From positions 773,178 through 837,177 of the forward strand of contig VFFE01007633.1 in the NCBI GenBank assembly GCA_008921705.1: a stretch of DNA of 64,000 nucleotides, given 5' to 3'. A program made the position numbers and the translations under genes. Numbering within the stretch: the first letter of the stretch is position 1; each line of letters begins with the position of its first letter. The DNA is from Burhinus oedicnemus (taxonomy: Eukaryota; Chordata; Aves; Charadriiformes; Burhinidae). Positions 61,761-64,000 of the stretch are shown one piece after another. A model generated the notes under the pieces. That model searched no databases. It was not told where the DNA came from and was given only the letters and a program-made list of their open reading frames with translations.

Positions 61761-64000
61761 AGTAGCTGTCTGCAGGTTGTTCTACTCTGGATGATAAGGT
61801 TTAAAAATCATTTTTGCCACTGAGCAGGTCATCATTCAGATGTTGTGAACAAGGCAGATTAGGGCAGGTTGTCAGGGCAGTAACAAGCATCATCTGTTCC
61901 ACATGCAGTAGGCAAAAGCTTGTTTTAACTCTTTAGTTTTCTCTGACTACTGGCTGCACTTAATGCTGAAGAGGACAGGTTTTCACTTGCATTTTCCTTC
62001 ATTTTTTTCAGTCAGGTTTTAGTACTGTTTCGTTATTAATTGATATCTCTTACAAAGTAATCGGTACAAGTGCAGAGACTTCCAGTAACAGCTTCTGAAA
62101 CAGGCTTGATCATTTGCTTTTGCGGTATTTTTCTTTTAGCCCTTCACGAAGTGTTGTTAGGCTGGAAACTTGGAAATAACTGATTACATTGAACTCTGGC
62201 ACCTATATATGCTTTTAACCCTGGCAGTCAAGAACACAAAGATAAAAGGTTCATAATTACACTGAAGATCTGTAACACTGTTATTTTAACACTTATTTTA
62301 AATGTACACATTGAATTAACTGAAATACAAAAAAAGATGAAATTGCTAAAATATGGTGTTTCAAAGTAGAACATACATTCAGCACATTATTATAGATAGT
62401 GGAAGAACAGTGAGATGACTGTTTTCCACCATCTTAATGGACTTTGATCTTTAAGCCTAAGCTGAACCATTTTTATCTTTCTCCATGTCTTAAAAGAGCA
62501 AGAAATGACATTTTTGCTTGTTACATAAAGAAATAACAGTTTTGGTTTTGTTTTTAATCTAAATAAAGAACACCCCAAGCTAATTTTGCTGAGAAACAGA
62601 ATTAATAATGTCCTTTCAGTTATCGTCACTTGGACTCTTCTAGAGACAATTTTAATTTATAGTTTAATCAAACAGAAATATGCTCACTAAACCCTGGTGA
62701 GACACAGGGGTTAAAAAATTCCTCGTTCAAGATAGTTTTTCAATACGTGTTCCTTGCCTTCTTCCATTTTTCAAGTCTCTTAAAGGTGTTTGGTAATTTA
62801 CAGTAACAATTAGCAAATAAAAAAACCTGTGTATTAAATAACAAAGAAAGGCTGACCCCAGATGCTTAGTCTCCAAAGAAAGGGAAGCATAGGAGAAATG
62901 GGAAGAAGAAACAGGGCCTCCATTCTTCTAAATATGTTTCAGTCCATTCACCATTTATTTGGCTTGTAGAGGTGTGAAAATAACAAACTTTACTACAGAC
63001 CAGTTTGCTATCTACCATTCTTTACCACTGTGGCAGATTTGGTTACTTCGGATGCAGACTACAATAACCAACTTTTAAACACATTAGAAACCTGAAGTTT
63101 TAAAAAAAAAAAAGTTTAAAAAAGTATATTTTAAAATACAATTTTAAATTATATGTTTACCAGATAATTTTTTAAAATACACGCTATCTTACTAACTTGG
63201 ATAAAAAACCTGTGGGCTACAGTTGATACAACGGTTGCCCAGCATGTTAGAACCTCTGCATTTCTCACTGAAAAAAATTTAATCTCTGGTATATTTCTAT
63301 TTCCTCTATTTGTCATGACATGAGGATATACATTAAAAGTCAGAAGGCTGAAATGGAACTAGATGGAGACCCACACACCATGGCATCTGCTATATTTATT
63401 TTTGTCATTACGAATTTACTCCAAATTCCAAGAAGCCCATCAAACCCATCGTCCTACTGACAATGTGTTTTCCTCTAATGTTACTGTCTTCCTGTGCCTT
63501 CAAAACTAGCACCTCCCCTTCCAGAATTTGATTATTTCTACGGTTTACAGTGATACGCACATGCCAGCTCAGACCTATTGAGTCTAACAATTTCTGTGGT
63601 CATCTATTACCTAGGGCTGATTCTAGAGCCTGAGTTTTGAGTGAGCATATACAACCCCTAGTAATGTGTGGCATATTGGATTCCACTCTTCGTTCTTCAG
63701 GTGTAGTCCAGCTTGTAAAGGAATATCTCACAGTTTGAAATGCACTTTGATTTTTATTTCATTAAGATTTCTTCACCATGAGAGAGGAACAATTTATTTG
63801 CCCATAAGTAAGGTTTTTGATTATACTAATTTTACTATGGGCTTTTTTTGTTTGTTTTAACAGGCATTCACAAACAAAATCTTATTTTTTTTTCAATTCA
63901 CTTACTTAAAATGAACAATGCAAATGTTATACTTGTTAAATACAATTATGGTTTTAAATAATTTTCAGCCACAAGTTTCTTATCCAAATAGCCCTCCAAT
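61761..64000. other. Non-coding AT-rich DNA to the window edge
   Basis: Only short frames (up to about 79 codons) without recognisable motifs. An A12 tract lies at 63102-63113. No transposable element was recognised. Confidence 0.55.

Noticed and set aside
1..64000. CRISPR arrays, bacterial operons, ribosome binding sites, plasmid origins
   Set aside because: The sequence is vertebrate nuclear DNA. The tandem array in the LTR has no regular spacer structure, and no prokaryotic gene organisation is present.

Overview
The window is vertebrate nuclear DNA and almost certainly from a bird. The evidence is nine segments (about eight insertions) of CR1, the dominant avian LINE, whose intact 3' ends carry the CR1-type short repeat built on ATTCTATG. 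There are also four solo LTRs of two avian endogenous-retrovirus families. Background sequence is AT-rich and CpG-poor. The LTR families resemble ones I associate with Neoaves more than with chicken; that last step is recall, not proof.

No host protein-coding exon, tRNA, rRNA or other RNA gene could be supported on either strand. The long open frames all fall inside transposable elements or are short, unrecognisable chance frames. The window therefore looks like a gene desert or the inside of a very long intron.

Layout. 1-1030: a CR1 endonuclease-region fragment (- strand) abuts a CR1 3' end (+ strand), a head-inverted arrangement. 9250-10700: a 5'-truncated CR1 (- strand) with reverse transcriptase and C-terminal domain. 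12238-12726: solo LTR, family 1 (- strand). 14088-14849: solo LTR, family 2 (+). 24322-25453: a longer family 2 solo LTR (+) with a large internal tandem array and perfect 5-bp target-site duplications. 30018-30697: CR1 3' part (-). 32074-33975: the longest CR1 (-), interrupted by a 20-N assembly gap that probably hides about 750 bp. 34591-34806 and 44763-44987: short CR1 pieces (-). 50039-50448: solo LTR, family 1 (+), with perfect 5-bp duplications. 55232-56505: an older CR1 (+) with RT and C-terminal region, nearly open. 61315-61760: a CR1 3' end (+). Everything else is non-coding sequence with simple repeats and a few short tandem duplications.

These parts do not work together as a system: they are independent insertions. 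The points most worth checking are the array-length difference between the two family 2 LTRs, a +1 frameshift shared by two independent CR1 insertions (a likely mark of a defective source lineage), a pair of matching ~75-bp segments at 8.6 and 16.6 kb that I cannot assign to a family, the inverted CR1 at the left edge, and the gap inside a CR1. I found no evidence of an undescribed biological system.
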